From contig NCBR01000051.1 in the NCBI GenBank assembly GCA_002279285.1, positions 1-11,567 on the forward strand: a stretch of 11,567 nt of DNA, given 5' to 3'. The stretch is from Acidobacteria bacterium 37-71-11. GTDB taxonomy: Bacteria > Acidobacteriota > Thermoanaerobaculia > Thermoanaerobaculales > Thermoanaerobaculaceae. Positions within the stretch are counted from its first letter, which is position 1, and each line of letters opens with the position of its first letter. Shown one piece after another: positions 1 to 7,333 of the stretch. A model generated the notes under the pieces. It was not told where the DNA came from. It did not search any database and saw only the letters and a list, made by a program, of their open reading frames with translations. Position numbers and translations under genes: made by a program.

Positions 1-651
1 CAGCGAGCGCAGGCCGTCGGTGTTGAACGCCTCGAGCGTGCCCACGCCCGGGAACTCGACGAGCTCCGGCTCGGAGAGCGCCGGCATCGTCACCAGCGCC
101 CCGTTCGCGACGTAACGTGCGGGCCGGGTGTACTCCTCGATCACGTCGGCGGGGGAGAACGGCGCCTTGTACTCCCAGGGCCAGGTACGCTCCACGGGGA
201 GGCCACCGACGTAGCAGACGAAGCGCTCGACCGGCTCGAGCTCGCTCTCCATCCGCCCGAGGATCAGGTTGGAGCACCCGGGCGCGACGCCGCAGTCCAC
301 GACGGCGCACACCTCGCGCTCGCGGGCGAGGGCGTCGAGCACCAGGGCATCCTCGGGAAAGAACGAGATGTCCACCACCGGCTTGCCCGCCCCGATCACC
401 TCGCGCAGCGTCGCGAACCCCATGTGCCCCGGCACCGCACCGACGACGAGGTCGTGCCTCGCGACGACCCGGCGGATCGTCGCGGCATCGGAGAGATCGG
501 CCGGCACCGGCGTGATCCCCGCCACCCCGCCGAGTCGGGCCAGCGTGGCCTCGGAGACATCGGCCACCGTCACTTCGAACTCGCCGTCGCGCGCCAGGTC
601 CCGCGCGATCACCCCCCCGACCAACCCACCCCCGAGAACCGCCACCTTCAT
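1..651 (-). CDS. Saccharopine dehydrogenase / lysine 6-dehydrogenase-like oxidoreductase (N-terminal part, runs off the left edge)
   Basis: The minus frame is open from the ATG at 651 to the window edge (217 codons, no stop), so the C-terminus is missing. The start follows a strong ribosome site (GGGGAGG, 7 nt before ATG). The N-terminus MKVAVLGGGLVG is a Rossmann NAD(P)-binding motif (glycine cluster at residues 7-12), followed by an acidic residue after the second strand (VTVAD, about 27-31). The segments DCGVAPGCSNLILGR (119-133), EYKAPFSPADVIEEYTRPAR (160-179) and FNTDGLRSL (209-217) match the saccharopine-dehydrogenase-like (Lys9/LysDH) fold. The family makes or cleaves secondary amines such as saccharopine, or oxidises lysine at the 6-position, in the cytoplasm. 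Which reaction applies here cannot be told, because much of the substrate domain lies outside the window. It is divergent from the DUF2891 gene, with a 73-nt gap. Confidence 0.88.
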   Translation of the reverse strand, partial: MKVAVLGGGLVGGVIARDLARDGEFEVTVADVSEATLARLGGVAGITPVPADLSDAATIRRVVARHDLVVGAVPGHMGFATLREVIGAGKPVVDISFFPEDALVLDALAREREVCAVVDCGVAPGCSNLILGRMESELEPVERFVCYVGGLPVERTWPWEYKAPFSPADVIEEYTRPARYVANGALVTMPALSEPELVEFPGVGTLEAFNTDGLRSL

Positions 652-724
652 AGACGCCCTCCCCTTACGACGCGGAGTGTAGCTCGGCCACGCCTGTTGG
701 GAGCGCCGGTGCTACCATCCCGGT
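652..724. promoter_or_regulatory. Divergent intergenic region with weak promoter candidate
   Basis: This 73-nt gap separates two divergent starts, so at least one promoter is expected. On the minus strand, TACACT (plus coordinates 676-681) is a fair -10 match 25 nt before the 651 start, but I see no good -35 at 17-18 nt. On the plus strand there is no convincing Shine-Dalgarno before the ATG at 725. A small inverted repeat (ACCAT 714-718 with ATGGT 725-729) overlaps that start codon and may be chance. Confidence 0.25.
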
Positions 725-1843
725 ATGGTCAAACACACCGTTGCCGCCTGCGTTTTCGCCGCCGGCTCGCTGCCGCTGGCGGCGGCGGAGCCGCCCGCCG
801 CCTTCGACGCCGCGGCGGCGCAGCGCTTCGCGGACCTCGCCCTCGCCTGTGTGCACAAGGAGTACCCGAACAAGATCGCGCACGTGCTCGCGAGCGACGC
901 CGACGTCAAGCCGCCGCGGGAGCTCACCCCGGCGTTCTGCGGTTGCTTCGACTGGCACTCCGCAGTGCACGGCCACTGGCTCCTCGTCCGCCTGGCACGC
1001 ACCTTCCCGGAAGCCCCGTTCGTGCCGAAGGCGCGGGCCGCACTCGCCGCGAGCCTGACGCCGGCGCACATCGCGGGCGAGGTTGCGTACATGGGCGGCG
1101 CGGGGCGCGCCGACTTCGAGCGCCCGTACGGGCTCGCCTGGCTGCTCCAGCTCGCGGCCGAACTGCGGCAGTGGGACGACCCGCAGGCGCGGGAATGGGC
1201 GCGGGCGATCGCCCCGCTCGAGCGCACGGCGGCGGCACGGTTGTCAGCCTGGCTGCCGCAGCTGTCGCACCCGGTCCGGTCGGGCGAGCACAGCCAGACG
1301 GCGTTCGCCCTCGGGCTCGCCCTCGACTGGGCGCGCTCGAGGGGGGACAGCGCGATGGCCACGCTCATCGAGCGGCGTAGCCGGGACTACTACCTTGCCG
1401 ACCGCGACTGCCCGATGGCGTACGAGCCGTCGGGCCAGGACTTCCTCTCGCCGTGCCTCGCCGAGGCCGACCTGATGCGGCGGGTGCTGCCCAAGGCGAC
1501 GTTCGCCAAGTGGCTGAAACCGTTCCTGCCGCGGCTGCCGATCGACGGCTCGGCCGCGTGGCTCGAGCCGGAGACGGTCACCGACCCCACGGACGGCAAG
1601 CTCGCCCACCTCGACGGCCTCAACCTCTCGCGCGCCTGGATGCTGGAGGGGATCGCGTCCGGCCTGCCCGCGGCCGATCCCCGGGTCGCCGCGCTGCGCG
1701 CCGCGGCGGCGAGCCATCGCCAAGCCGGCCTCGCGGCGGTCACGGGTGAGCACTACGAGGGCGGGCACTGGCTCGGGAGCTTCGCCGTCTACCTGGTCAC
1801 CGGCCGCGGCCTCCCCGCCAAGCGGGAAGAGGGGAAACGGTAG
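725..1843 (+). CDS. DUF2891 family protein, predicted exported
   Basis: This is a 372-residue protein recognised as DUF2891 by the block around KPPRELTPAFCGCFDWHSAV (62-81) followed by HGHW (82-85). The CPMAYEPSGQDFLSPCLAEA segment (229-248) and the C-terminal HYEGGHWLGSFAVYLVTGRG (343-362) also fit. The family has no established reaction. The helix-rich pattern with conserved Trp, His and acidic residues suggests an alpha/alpha-barrel enzyme, possibly acting on carbohydrate, but that is inference. Residues 1-21 (MVKH, then a hydrophobic Ala-rich stretch ending LAAAE) look like a signal peptide, which supports the ATG at 725 despite a poor ribosome site. The last seven residues (about 366-372, ending REEGKR) and the TAG stop are encoded by the left arm of the inverted repeat at 1822-1943, so the natural C-terminus was probably replaced or extended by that repeat. 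It stands alone, convergent with the ABC permease gene. Confidence 0.88.
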   Translation: MVKHTVAACVFAAGSLPLAAAEPPAAFDAAAAQRFADLALACVHKEYPNKIAHVLASDADVKPPRELTPAFCGCFDWHSAVHGHWLLVRLARTFPEAPFVPKARAALAASLTPAHIAGEVAYMGGAGRADFERPYGLAWLLQLAAELRQWDDPQAREWARAIAPLERTAAARLSAWLPQLSHPVRSGEHSQTAFALGLALDWARSRGDSAMATLIERRSRDYYLADRDCPMAYEPSGQDFLSPCLAEADLMRRVLPKATFAKWLKPFLPRLPIDGSAAWLEPETVTDPTDGKLAHLDGLNLSRAWMLEGIASGLPAADPRVAALRAAAASHRQAGLAAVTGEHYEGGHWLGSFAVYLVTGRGLPAKREEGKR

Positions 1844-1943
1844 AGGGAAAACGAAAGACCTCACAACTTGGACCGCTCGAGCGGCGGCCGTAGGGTTCTG
1901 CCGCTGTCTTCCCTCTCCCCTCTTCCGTTTCCCTTCTTCCCGC
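1822..1943. repeat. Large imperfect inverted repeat at a convergent gene junction
   Basis: The left arm 1822-1847 (begins GCGGGAAGAGGGGAAACGG) and the right arm 1918-1943 (its reverse complement begins GCGGGAAGAAGGGAAACGG) pair over 26 positions with two mismatches, around a 70-nt centre. The centre carries a perfect 12-bp palindrome CCGCTCGAGCGG (1873-1884). The left arm contains the DUF2891 stop, and the right arm ends 4 nt from the permease stop. The purine-rich arms and symmetric placement suit either a small non-coding mobile repeat or a bidirectional terminator. There is no U-tract typical of an intrinsic terminator. Confidence 0.7.
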
Positions 1944-1947
1944 CTCT

Positions 1948-3021
1948 TCACTGCCAGCGGAACAGCTTGAGCGCGAGCGCGAAGCTCACCGCGGCCCATG
2001 CCGCCATCACCAGCAGCTCGTGCGCGGTTGCGGCGAGTGGGGCGCCGTCGTTGATGACGGCGCGCAGCGCGTCGTTGAGAGCCGTCAGGGGCAAGGCGCG
2101 GATGAGCGGCCGCGCCGCCGCGGGGAAGCGCTCGTAGGAGAAGAAGCTGCCCGAGGCGAGCCACATCGGAAGTTGCACCAGGTTCATCCAGCCCGAGACC
2201 CCCTCGACCGTCCGCGGACGCGCCGCCACCAGCAGGCCGATGCCCGCGAACGTCAGCGATCCGAGGAACGCCACCGCGGCCAGGGCCAGGATCGAGCCGC
2301 GTACGGCGACGCCGAACAGGAGCCAGCCGAACCCCACCACGACGGCCACCTCGAGCACCAGGCCGACGAGACGCGAGAGGATGAACGACAGCAGGTAATG
2401 CGAGCGGCGCATCGGCGTGGCGGCGAAGCGCTTGAGCAGCTTGCGGGTGCGCGCCTGGACGACGGCGAACCCGAGGCCCCACATCCCGCTCCCCATGAGG
2501 TTGAGGCCGACGAGCCCCGGGATCAGGAAGTCGATGTACCGGGTGCCAGGCGCCGTCACCGGCTCCTCGCGCGCCGCCAGACGGTCGCGGCGCCCGAGGG
2601 CGCGCTCGAGCGCGTCGTCGACCGCGAGCCGGGCCGCCCTCCCCTCCGCGCGGGTGCGGTCGTAGCGGTAGGTGACCGCCAGGGGGGCGTCCTGTCGGTC
2701 CGGTCCGGCGTCCACCACGACGTCCGCCCGGCCCGTGCGCAGCGCCCGGGCGGACGCAGCGGCGTCGAGGACCGCCACGTCGAGGTCCGGTGCGCCGGCC
2801 AGCAACGCCGCGACGCGCGCCGCCGCCGGCGTCCCGCGCACGACCACGGCGCGCAGCCGCTCCGGCGGTTTGGTCCTGAACGCGATGCCCAGCGCCAGAG
2901 CGAGCAGCACCGGGAACACGAACACCCAGAACACGGCTTCGGGCTCGCGCACGAACTCCAGCAGGCGGGCGCGGGTGAGCTCGACCAGCGGGTGGGGGCG
3001 GGACGCGGGACGCTCACGCAT
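1948..3021 (-). CDS. ABC-2 type transporter permease
   Basis: This 357-residue inner-membrane protein is the channel half of an ABC exporter with the ATPase encoded just upstream. A short cytoplasmic N-terminus leads into a first membrane segment (about 30-48, FWVFVFPVLLALALGIAF). A soluble extracytoplasmic domain follows (about 50-175), then a group of about five hydrophobic segments. The second begins near RYIDFLIPGLVGLNLMGSGM, and a further one lies in LALAAVAFLGSLTFAGIGLL. The PRTVEGVSGWMNLVQLPMWL and PLTALNDALRAVINDG stretches are characteristic of ABC-2 permeases of the DrrB/YhhJ type. The ATG at 3021 overlaps the ATPase stop by 8 nt (ATGCGTGA), indicating translational coupling. The substrate cannot be predicted; drugs, lipids and polysaccharides are all exported by this family. 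It is the last gene of the leftward run. Confidence 0.94.
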   Translation of the reverse strand: MRERPASRPHPLVELTRARLLEFVREPEAVFWVFVFPVLLALALGIAFRTKPPERLRAVVVRGTPAAARVAALLAGAPDLDVAVLDAAASARALRTGRADVVVDAGPDRQDAPLAVTYRYDRTRAEGRAARLAVDDALERALGRRDRLAAREEPVTAPGTRYIDFLIPGLVGLNLMGSGMWGLGFAVVQARTRKLLKRFAATPMRRSHYLLSFILSRLVGLVLEVAVVVGFGWLLFGVAVRGSILALAAVAFLGSLTFAGIGLLVAARPRTVEGVSGWMNLVQLPMWLASGSFFSYERFPAAARPLIRALPLTALNDALRAVINDGAPLAATAHELLVMAAWAAVSFALALKLFRWQ

Positions 3022-3976
3022 CGCGCAGCGCCCTTCCCGTCAAGCCGACGAACACATCCTCGAGCGTCGCCTGGTGGGTGGCAAGGGTCTCCAGCGCCAC
3101 GCCGGAGCGCTCGAGCTCGCCGAGCAGCGCGGGCAGCGCCTCGTCGATTTGGCGCACGCTCAATTGCCAGGCGTCGTCGGTGCGGACGGCCCCGCGCACC
3201 CCGGGCAGGGCGGCGAGCCGCTCGGCGGCGACCTCCCCGCGCGCGCGGAACTCGACGATCTGATCGGCGCCCAGCGCCGCCACCAGCGCGGCGGGCCGGC
3301 CGAGCGTCAGGACCCTGCCGCGGTCCATGATCGCCACCCGGTCGCACAGACGCGAGGCCTCCTCCATGGCGTGGGTGGTGAGCAGCACCGTGCCACCCCG
3401 GGCGCGGAAGCGTTCGACCACGTCCCACACCCGCAGGCGCGCCTGCGGGTCGAGACCGGTGGTGGGTTCGTCCAGGAACAGCATGTCGGGATCGCTGACG
3501 AGGGCGCAGGCGAGCGCCAGGCGCTGCTTCTGCCCGCCTGAGAGCTTGCCGACGCGCGCGTGCCGCTTCTCCTCGAGCTCGACCGTCGCGATGACCTCGC
3601 CGACCGGCCGGGAGCGGGCGAAGAAGCTGGCGAACAGCCGCAGCGTCTCCTCGACGGTGAGCTTCTCGCCGAGTTGGGTCTCCTGCAGCTGGACGCCCAG
3701 GCGCTCGCGCAGCTCGTGGTCGTGTCCCGACCCCCACCTGCAGCCGAGCACCTCGACCACGCCCTCGTCGGGCCGGGTCAACCCCTCGAGGACCTCCACC
3801 GTCGTGGTCTTGCCGGCGCCGTTGGGGCCCAGCAGGCCGAAGCACTCCCCCTGCGCGACCTCGAGGTCGAGCCCCGCCACCGCGGTGACGTCCTCGTAGC
3901 GCTTCACCAGACCCACGCACCTCGCCGCGACCCCCTGCGAAAGGGTCGGCACGTAGCCGCCGTCGGTGTCGGACAT
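3014..3976 (-). CDS. ABC transporter ATP-binding protein (DrrA-like, exporter type)
   Basis: This 320-residue cytoplasmic ATPase powers the permease encoded downstream. From the chosen start it shows Walker A GPNGAGKTT (50-58), a Q-loop glutamine (about 98), the ABC signature LSGGQ (145-149), Walker B LFLDEP with catalytic Glu (166-171), the D-loop at TGLD, and the switch histidine in TTHAM (about 202). The C-terminal extension with TLEDVFVGLTGRALRD (304-319) is typical of DrrA-type exporter ATPases. A longer frame extends upstream to 4168, but its extra 64 residues are low-complexity and cross the 4028-4053 palindrome and the end of the TPR gene. The ATG at 3976 has a good ribosome site (GGGAGG, 8 nt before) and gives the usual family length, so it is preferred. 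All catalytic motifs are intact. Confidence 0.95.
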   Translation of the reverse strand: MSDTDGGYVPTLSQGVAARCVGLVKRYEDVTAVAGLDLEVAQGECFGLLGPNGAGKTTTVEVLEGLTRPDEGVVEVLGCRWGSGHDHELRERLGVQLQETQLGEKLTVEETLRLFASFFARSRPVGEVIATVELEEKRHARVGKLSGGQKQRLALACALVSDPDMLFLDEPTTGLDPQARLRVWDVVERFRARGGTVLLTTHAMEEASRLCDRVAIMDRGRVLTLGRPAALVAALGADQIVEFRARGEVAAERLAALPGVRGAVRTDDAWQLSVRQIDEALPALLGELERSGVALETLATHQATLEDVFVGLTGRALRDA

Positions 3977-4027
3977 CGCTCGTGCCTCCCTTGCCGCCGC
4001 CCCGCGACGGGGCGCTGCAACCGCCAG

Positions 4028-4053
4028 CCGGAGAATTCCGTGGAGTTTTCCGG
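4028..4053. repeat. Imperfect palindrome in the TPR-ATPase gap
   Basis: The 115-nt gap 3977-4091 contains two 12-nt arms, CCGGAGAATTCC (4028-4039) and GGAGTTTTCCGG (4042-4053). They pair at 10 of 12 positions around 2 nt. The AT-rich core stands out from the GC-rich surroundings. It could be an intergenic repeat unit, an operator or a transcript hairpin that changes expression between the TPR and ABC genes. There is no U-tract, so a simple intrinsic terminator is unlikely. Confidence 0.45.
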
Positions 4054-4091
4054 GCCCCGCCAGGATACCGGAGCCGCCGCGCAGGGCCGCC

Positions 4092-5444
4092 TCAGCGGGC
4101 GGGGAGCGGCGCGGCCATGAAGCCGAGACGGTCGATGAACTTGGCGTTGACGGCCCGCGCCTCCGCAAGCACCGCCGCCGCCTCGTCGCGCACCCCCGCG
4201 GCCCGCAGCGCCTGCGCGAGGACGAAGCGGTTCATGAGCTTGAACAGCCCCGAACCGAGCTCGCGGTACGACATCGCTTGGTCGGCGAAGCGGAAGCGCT
4301 CGGCAGCCTTTGCCGGCTCCCCCCCGACGAGCAAACGGGCCCCCTCGAGGTGCGCCACCTCGGCTTCCATGTAGCGCCGATCGGGCGCCGCCGGCGGTAG
4401 CTTTGCGAGCCGCTCGCGCGCCTTCGCGATCAGCGCGTCCGCCTCGGAGGCGCGGCCGGTTCGCAGTGCCGCCCAGACCATGAACACACTGGTGCCGGCG
4501 TCTTCGTCGGCGCAGGCACCATGCCCGGCCTGCCAGACGCCATCCCAGTCGCCGGCCAGAAACGGGGTCCAGAGGACGATCGAGCACTTCATCGTCTGGA
4601 CCATGAAGGCGCTGCAGCCATCGGTGCTCTCGGCCTGGGCGAGCGCCCGCTGCGCGTCGTCCGGCTTCCTCTCGATCAGGGCGAGGCTCACCAGGTGCCC
4701 GCTGGATGCGCAGAAGTCGGGCTTGATGCGCAGTGCTTCGTCGAGCTCCTTCTTCGCGTCGGCGTACCGGCCGGTCAGGATGTCGAGCTCGCCGAGCGAG
4801 TCGTAGGGGTTGGCCTGGTCCGGCGCGATGTACCGGTAGGTCTCGAACATCTTCTCGGCTTCGGCGAACTGCCCCTGCCCCATCGCCAGGTAGCCGAGTT
4901 GGTTGTAGGCCGAGACGCGGTTCGGGGCGACCTCGATCAAGCGGGTGAGCAGCCGGCGCGCCTGGGGCCAGTCCTGGCGGGCGGTCGCGGCCGTCGCCAG
5001 GGCGTCGAGCGCGTATGGATCGTCGGGCTTCTCCGCTGCATACACCTGCAGGATCTGTTCCGCCTTGGCCGCGTCCTTGGCGTGTGCCGCCAGGGTGTAG
5101 CGGATGAGGAAGCGCTCGCGGTCGGTGAGTTTCGTGAGGTCGGCGGCCGCCAGTTCGGCCAGCAGTTTCGCCGCCTGCGGATCGCTGCTCGGAGCCTCGA
5201 TCGATCTGAGCAGGAAGTACTTCGCCGCCACGAACGTGGGGTCGAGCTCGATGGCCTTGGCAAAGTGGGCGCGGGCCTCGGCGCGGTAGACCTTGTCGAG
5301 CGCCTCCAGCCCCTGCGTGAACTCGGCCAGCGCCGCGGGCGAGGAGGTCGTCCACTCGGGCCGCTTGCCGGTCACGACCACGACGATGGCGACGGCAACG
5401 ACCGCCACCAGCCCCGCGAGCACGATCAGTCGCTTTCCCGTCAC
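4092..5444 (-). CDS. Membrane-anchored TPR-repeat protein
   Basis: This is a 450-residue protein with one N-terminal membrane segment (about 5-25, LIVLAGLVAVVAVAIVVVV) and no obvious signal cleavage site. The rest is probably held on the periplasmic side as a signal anchor. The body is a chain of tetratricopeptide-like helical pairs. The clearest are 40-73 (AEFTQGLEAL to AIELDP), 143-175, 176-209 (AYNQLGYLAMGQGQFAEAEK) and 213-243 (DSLGELDILTGRYADAKKEL). Weaker repeats run to about 430. Such repeats are protein-binding scaffolds; no catalytic domain is visible. The repeat block resembles TPR regions fused to kinases or regulators in Acidobacteriota, here without the partner domain. The start is a GTG at 5444 behind GAGGAGG (4 nt before); it overlaps the stop of a possible 34-codon ORF. 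It lies 97 nt after the hydrolase gene and 115 nt before the ABC ATPase gene. Partner and function are unknown. Confidence 0.85.
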   Translation of the reverse strand: MTGKRLIVLAGLVAVVAVAIVVVVTGKRPEWTTSSPAALAEFTQGLEALDKVYRAEARAHFAKAIELDPTFVAAKYFLLRSIEAPSSDPQAAKLLAELAAADLTKLTDRERFLIRYTLAAHAKDAAKAEQILQVYAAEKPDDPYALDALATAATARQDWPQARRLLTRLIEVAPNRVSAYNQLGYLAMGQGQFAEAEKMFETYRYIAPDQANPYDSLGELDILTGRYADAKKELDEALRIKPDFCASSGHLVSLALIERKPDDAQRALAQAESTDGCSAFMVQTMKCSIVLWTPFLAGDWDGVWQAGHGACADEDAGTSVFMVWAALRTGRASEADALIAKARERLAKLPPAAPDRRYMEAEVAHLEGARLLVGGEPAKAAERFRFADQAMSYRELGSGLFKLMNRFVLAQALRAAGVRDEAAAVLAEARAVNAKFIDRLGFMAAPLPAR

Positions 5445-5545
5445 GCCGCCTCCTCAACGCCCGTCCGGGGCGGGCCACCCGCTGACAAGCCCGTCCGGCT
5501 GCCGGGCACACCGGACCGTATCCCTTGTACGAGCCGCGCGCTCAT
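5441..5545 (-). CDS. Possible 34-residue small ORF coupled to both neighbours
   Basis: An ATG at 5545 overlaps the hydrolase stop as ATGA. The frame reads MSARLVQGIRSGVPG and on to a TGA at 5443-5441, which overlaps the GTG start of the TPR gene as GTGA. The double 4-nt overlap is what one would expect of a translationally coupled linker peptide. However, the sequence is short and rich in Gly, Pro and Arg, has no recognisable family, and has only a weak ribosome site (AGGG, 8 nt before). It also contains two copies of the 10-mer GCCCGTCCGG (plus strand, 5459-5468 and 5489-5498). It may be plain spacer; treat as tentative. Confidence 0.22.
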   Translation of the reverse strand: MSARLVQGIRSGVPGSRTGLSAGGPPRTGVEEAA

Positions 5546-7239
5546 GGGGTTTTCCCTACGCTGCCCACCGTCCCTCGCTGGCCTGCCAGCAGCCGCCGCC
5601 GCGGAAACGCCGAGGCGCGGAGGGCCGGCAGCTCCAGCCGCGACGGGGTGTCGGGCCCGAAGAGCAGGGCGGGCCGGGCCACGACCCCTGCCGATGGGTG
5701 GTTGAGGTCGCCGCCGTCGTTGGGGTTGACCTCGAAGCGCGGGGCGTTGGAGCCGGCCACGTCGATCCGGATCCGGTGCCCGGCGTTGAAGACGATGGCG
5801 GTGGACCACATGTCGACGACGATTTCGGTGGGCACACCGAGAGGCAGGAAACACTCCTCGCTGTCCCCGCAGCGCATGCGGGCGCGTTGGATTCCGTCGG
5901 TCACCAACATCGAGCGCCCGTCCGGGTAGACGTCGGTGAGGCGCACGGTAAGGTCGAGGTCGGGGGTGTCGGGGCGGATCCAGAGCCGGCAGCGCACCCG
6001 CCCGACCACGGTCAGCGGCTTTTCGAGGACCGCCGTGGTGAAGCTCGCCACGTCGGGCCTCGCCTCGAGCGGCCGCTGGTCGTAGGGGCCGGCCTCGCTC
6101 GACAACTCCTGGCCGCCGAGCGTCGGCACGGGGTTGGCGGGGTCCATCACCATCCCGAGCTCGGCGGTCGGGGGCTGGGAGGTCTGGAGGCTGCGCCGGC
6201 CGTCGAGGTAGAAGGGAACGACCGTCGCCAGTGGCGGCCAGTCGGGCAGGTCCAGCCACCGGTTGCCCGGGGCGTCCGGCTCGCCCACGGCGCCCATGAG
6301 GTAGACCTGCGCCGCGGGCCAGCTCGCCACCCCGGCCTTGCCGCCCTTGAGCCAGTGGTCGAACCAGTCGCGGGCGATCGGGATGAAGTCGTCGACGAAG
6401 ATCGCGTTCGTCGGGAACGTGAACTGGCCCTCCGTTTGCTGGAACGTGCCGTAGTGCGTCCACGGGCCGATGATCACCTTCTGGTTGCCGAGAGCCCGCG
6501 GCCCGCCGAGGTGCTGGAAGCTCGTGAAGGCGTCGAGCGTCCCCTGCTGGAAGATGTCGAACCAGCCGCCGACGTGCAGGGTGGGGACGTTGACCGTCGC
6601 CACGTTCGGCAGCACGGCGTAGCTCGCCCACCATGCGTCCCACAGCCGGTGCTTCTTGAGCTGGTCGAAGACGTCGAGGGCGTTCTGGTCGGCGAGCCAG
6701 CCGTGATCGAGGGCGTAGCGCAGCGCCCCGCCCTGGTACGTGGCATCGTGGTAGAAGTCCGGGGTCGCGACGACGGCGACCATGCACTTGAGCGCCGGGT
6801 TGGCCCCCGGCGAGAAGGCGTACTGCGTCATCCCCAGCGCCGAGCCGCCGAACGTGCCGATGTTGCCGTCGCACCACAGCTGGCCGGCGATCCAGTCGAG
6901 CGTCGCCCGCCCGTCGCCGCCCTCGTTGACGTACCCGGTATACACGCCTCCGGAGTCGTGGCAGCCGCGCTCGTCCTGGCCGACGCACGCGTACCCCCAG
7001 AGGTTGAAGAGCTGGCAGGCTCTCTGGACCGTGTAGGCCTGCTTCCCGTACGGGGTGCGCTGCAGGATCACCGGCCACGGCCCCCACCCGGCGCCGATCG
7101 GAAAGTACACGTCGGTGGCCAGGAGCGTGCCGTCCGGCGCCGCAACCGTGGTGGTGAACGTCTGGGCGCCCGCCGCCCCGGCCGCCAGCACGAGGAGCGC
7201 GGCCGCAAGGCAAAGGCGGGGTGTCGGCGTCGAGCGCAT
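5542..7239 (-). CDS. CocE/NonD family hydrolase (X-Pro dipeptidyl-peptidase S15 type), exported
   Basis: This 565-residue serine hydrolase belongs to the family of cocaine esterase, glutaryl-7-ACA acylase and X-Pro dipeptidyl-peptidase, cleaving an ester or amide bond. Residues 1-25 (MRSTPTPRLC, then an Ala/Leu core, cut likely after AGA-25) are a signal peptide, so it acts outside the cytoplasm. The alpha/beta-hydrolase core shows RTPYGK (61-66, oxyanion-hole Tyr), the nucleophile elbow GGSALG (Ser133), the catalytic Asp in GGWFDIF (Asp228) and His in GPWTH (His262). The C-terminal beta-sandwich typical of the family spans about 330-550. It includes GRVRCRLWIRPDTPDLDLTV and the HRIRIDVAGSNAPRF segment. 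A short Arg-rich tail follows. The ATG at 7239 is preferred over the longer frame up to 7860 because it has GAGG 7 nt upstream and begins exactly at the signal peptide. It is the first gene of the leftward run. The natural substrate is unknown. Confidence 0.93.
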   Translation of the reverse strand: MRSTPTPRLCLAAALLVLAAGAAGAQTFTTTVAAPDGTLLATDVYFPIGAGWGPWPVILQRTPYGKQAYTVQRACQLFNLWGYACVGQDERGCHDSGGVYTGYVNEGGDGRATLDWIAGQLWCDGNIGTFGGSALGMTQYAFSPGANPALKCMVAVVATPDFYHDATYQGGALRYALDHGWLADQNALDVFDQLKKHRLWDAWWASYAVLPNVATVNVPTLHVGGWFDIFQQGTLDAFTSFQHLGGPRALGNQKVIIGPWTHYGTFQQTEGQFTFPTNAIFVDDFIPIARDWFDHWLKGGKAGVASWPAAQVYLMGAVGEPDAPGNRWLDLPDWPPLATVVPFYLDGRRSLQTSQPPTAELGMVMDPANPVPTLGGQELSSEAGPYDQRPLEARPDVASFTTAVLEKPLTVVGRVRCRLWIRPDTPDLDLTVRLTDVYPDGRSMLVTDGIQRARMRCGDSEECFLPLGVPTEIVVDMWSTAIVFNAGHRIRIDVAGSNAPRFEVNPNDGGDLNHPSAGVVARPALLFGPDTPSRLELPALRASAFPRRRLLAGQRGTVGSVGKTP

Positions 7240-7333
7240 GGCGGTTTCCTCATTCAGTGTAGCGGAAGGAGCCGGCCCACCCTGAGCGTCCGGTTCCGAG
7301 CCGTGGTAATTTCGCTCCCGGGAGGGCGCCGCG
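7240..7333. promoter_or_regulatory. Divergent promoter region between the hydrolase and the HD-PrpD-homoaconitase genes
   Basis: This 94-nt gap lies between two divergent starts and must drive both sets of genes. Both ribosome sites are visible: GAGG for the hydrolase, and GGGAGGG (about 7320-7326) for the HD gene. For rightward transcription the only AT-rich element is TGGTAATTT (7304-7312), a weak extended -10 candidate without a convincing -35. No clear operator palindrome was seen. Confidence 0.35.

Noticed and set aside
714..729. Small inverted repeat over the DUF2891 start codon as an RNA switch
   Set aside because: Only 5 bp of pairing; too short to support regulation over chance.
1244..2482. 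Minus-strand frame of 412 codons spanning DUF2891 and the permease end
   Set aside because: It is out of frame with the real permease and crosses the 1822-1943 inverted repeat; no family resemblance.
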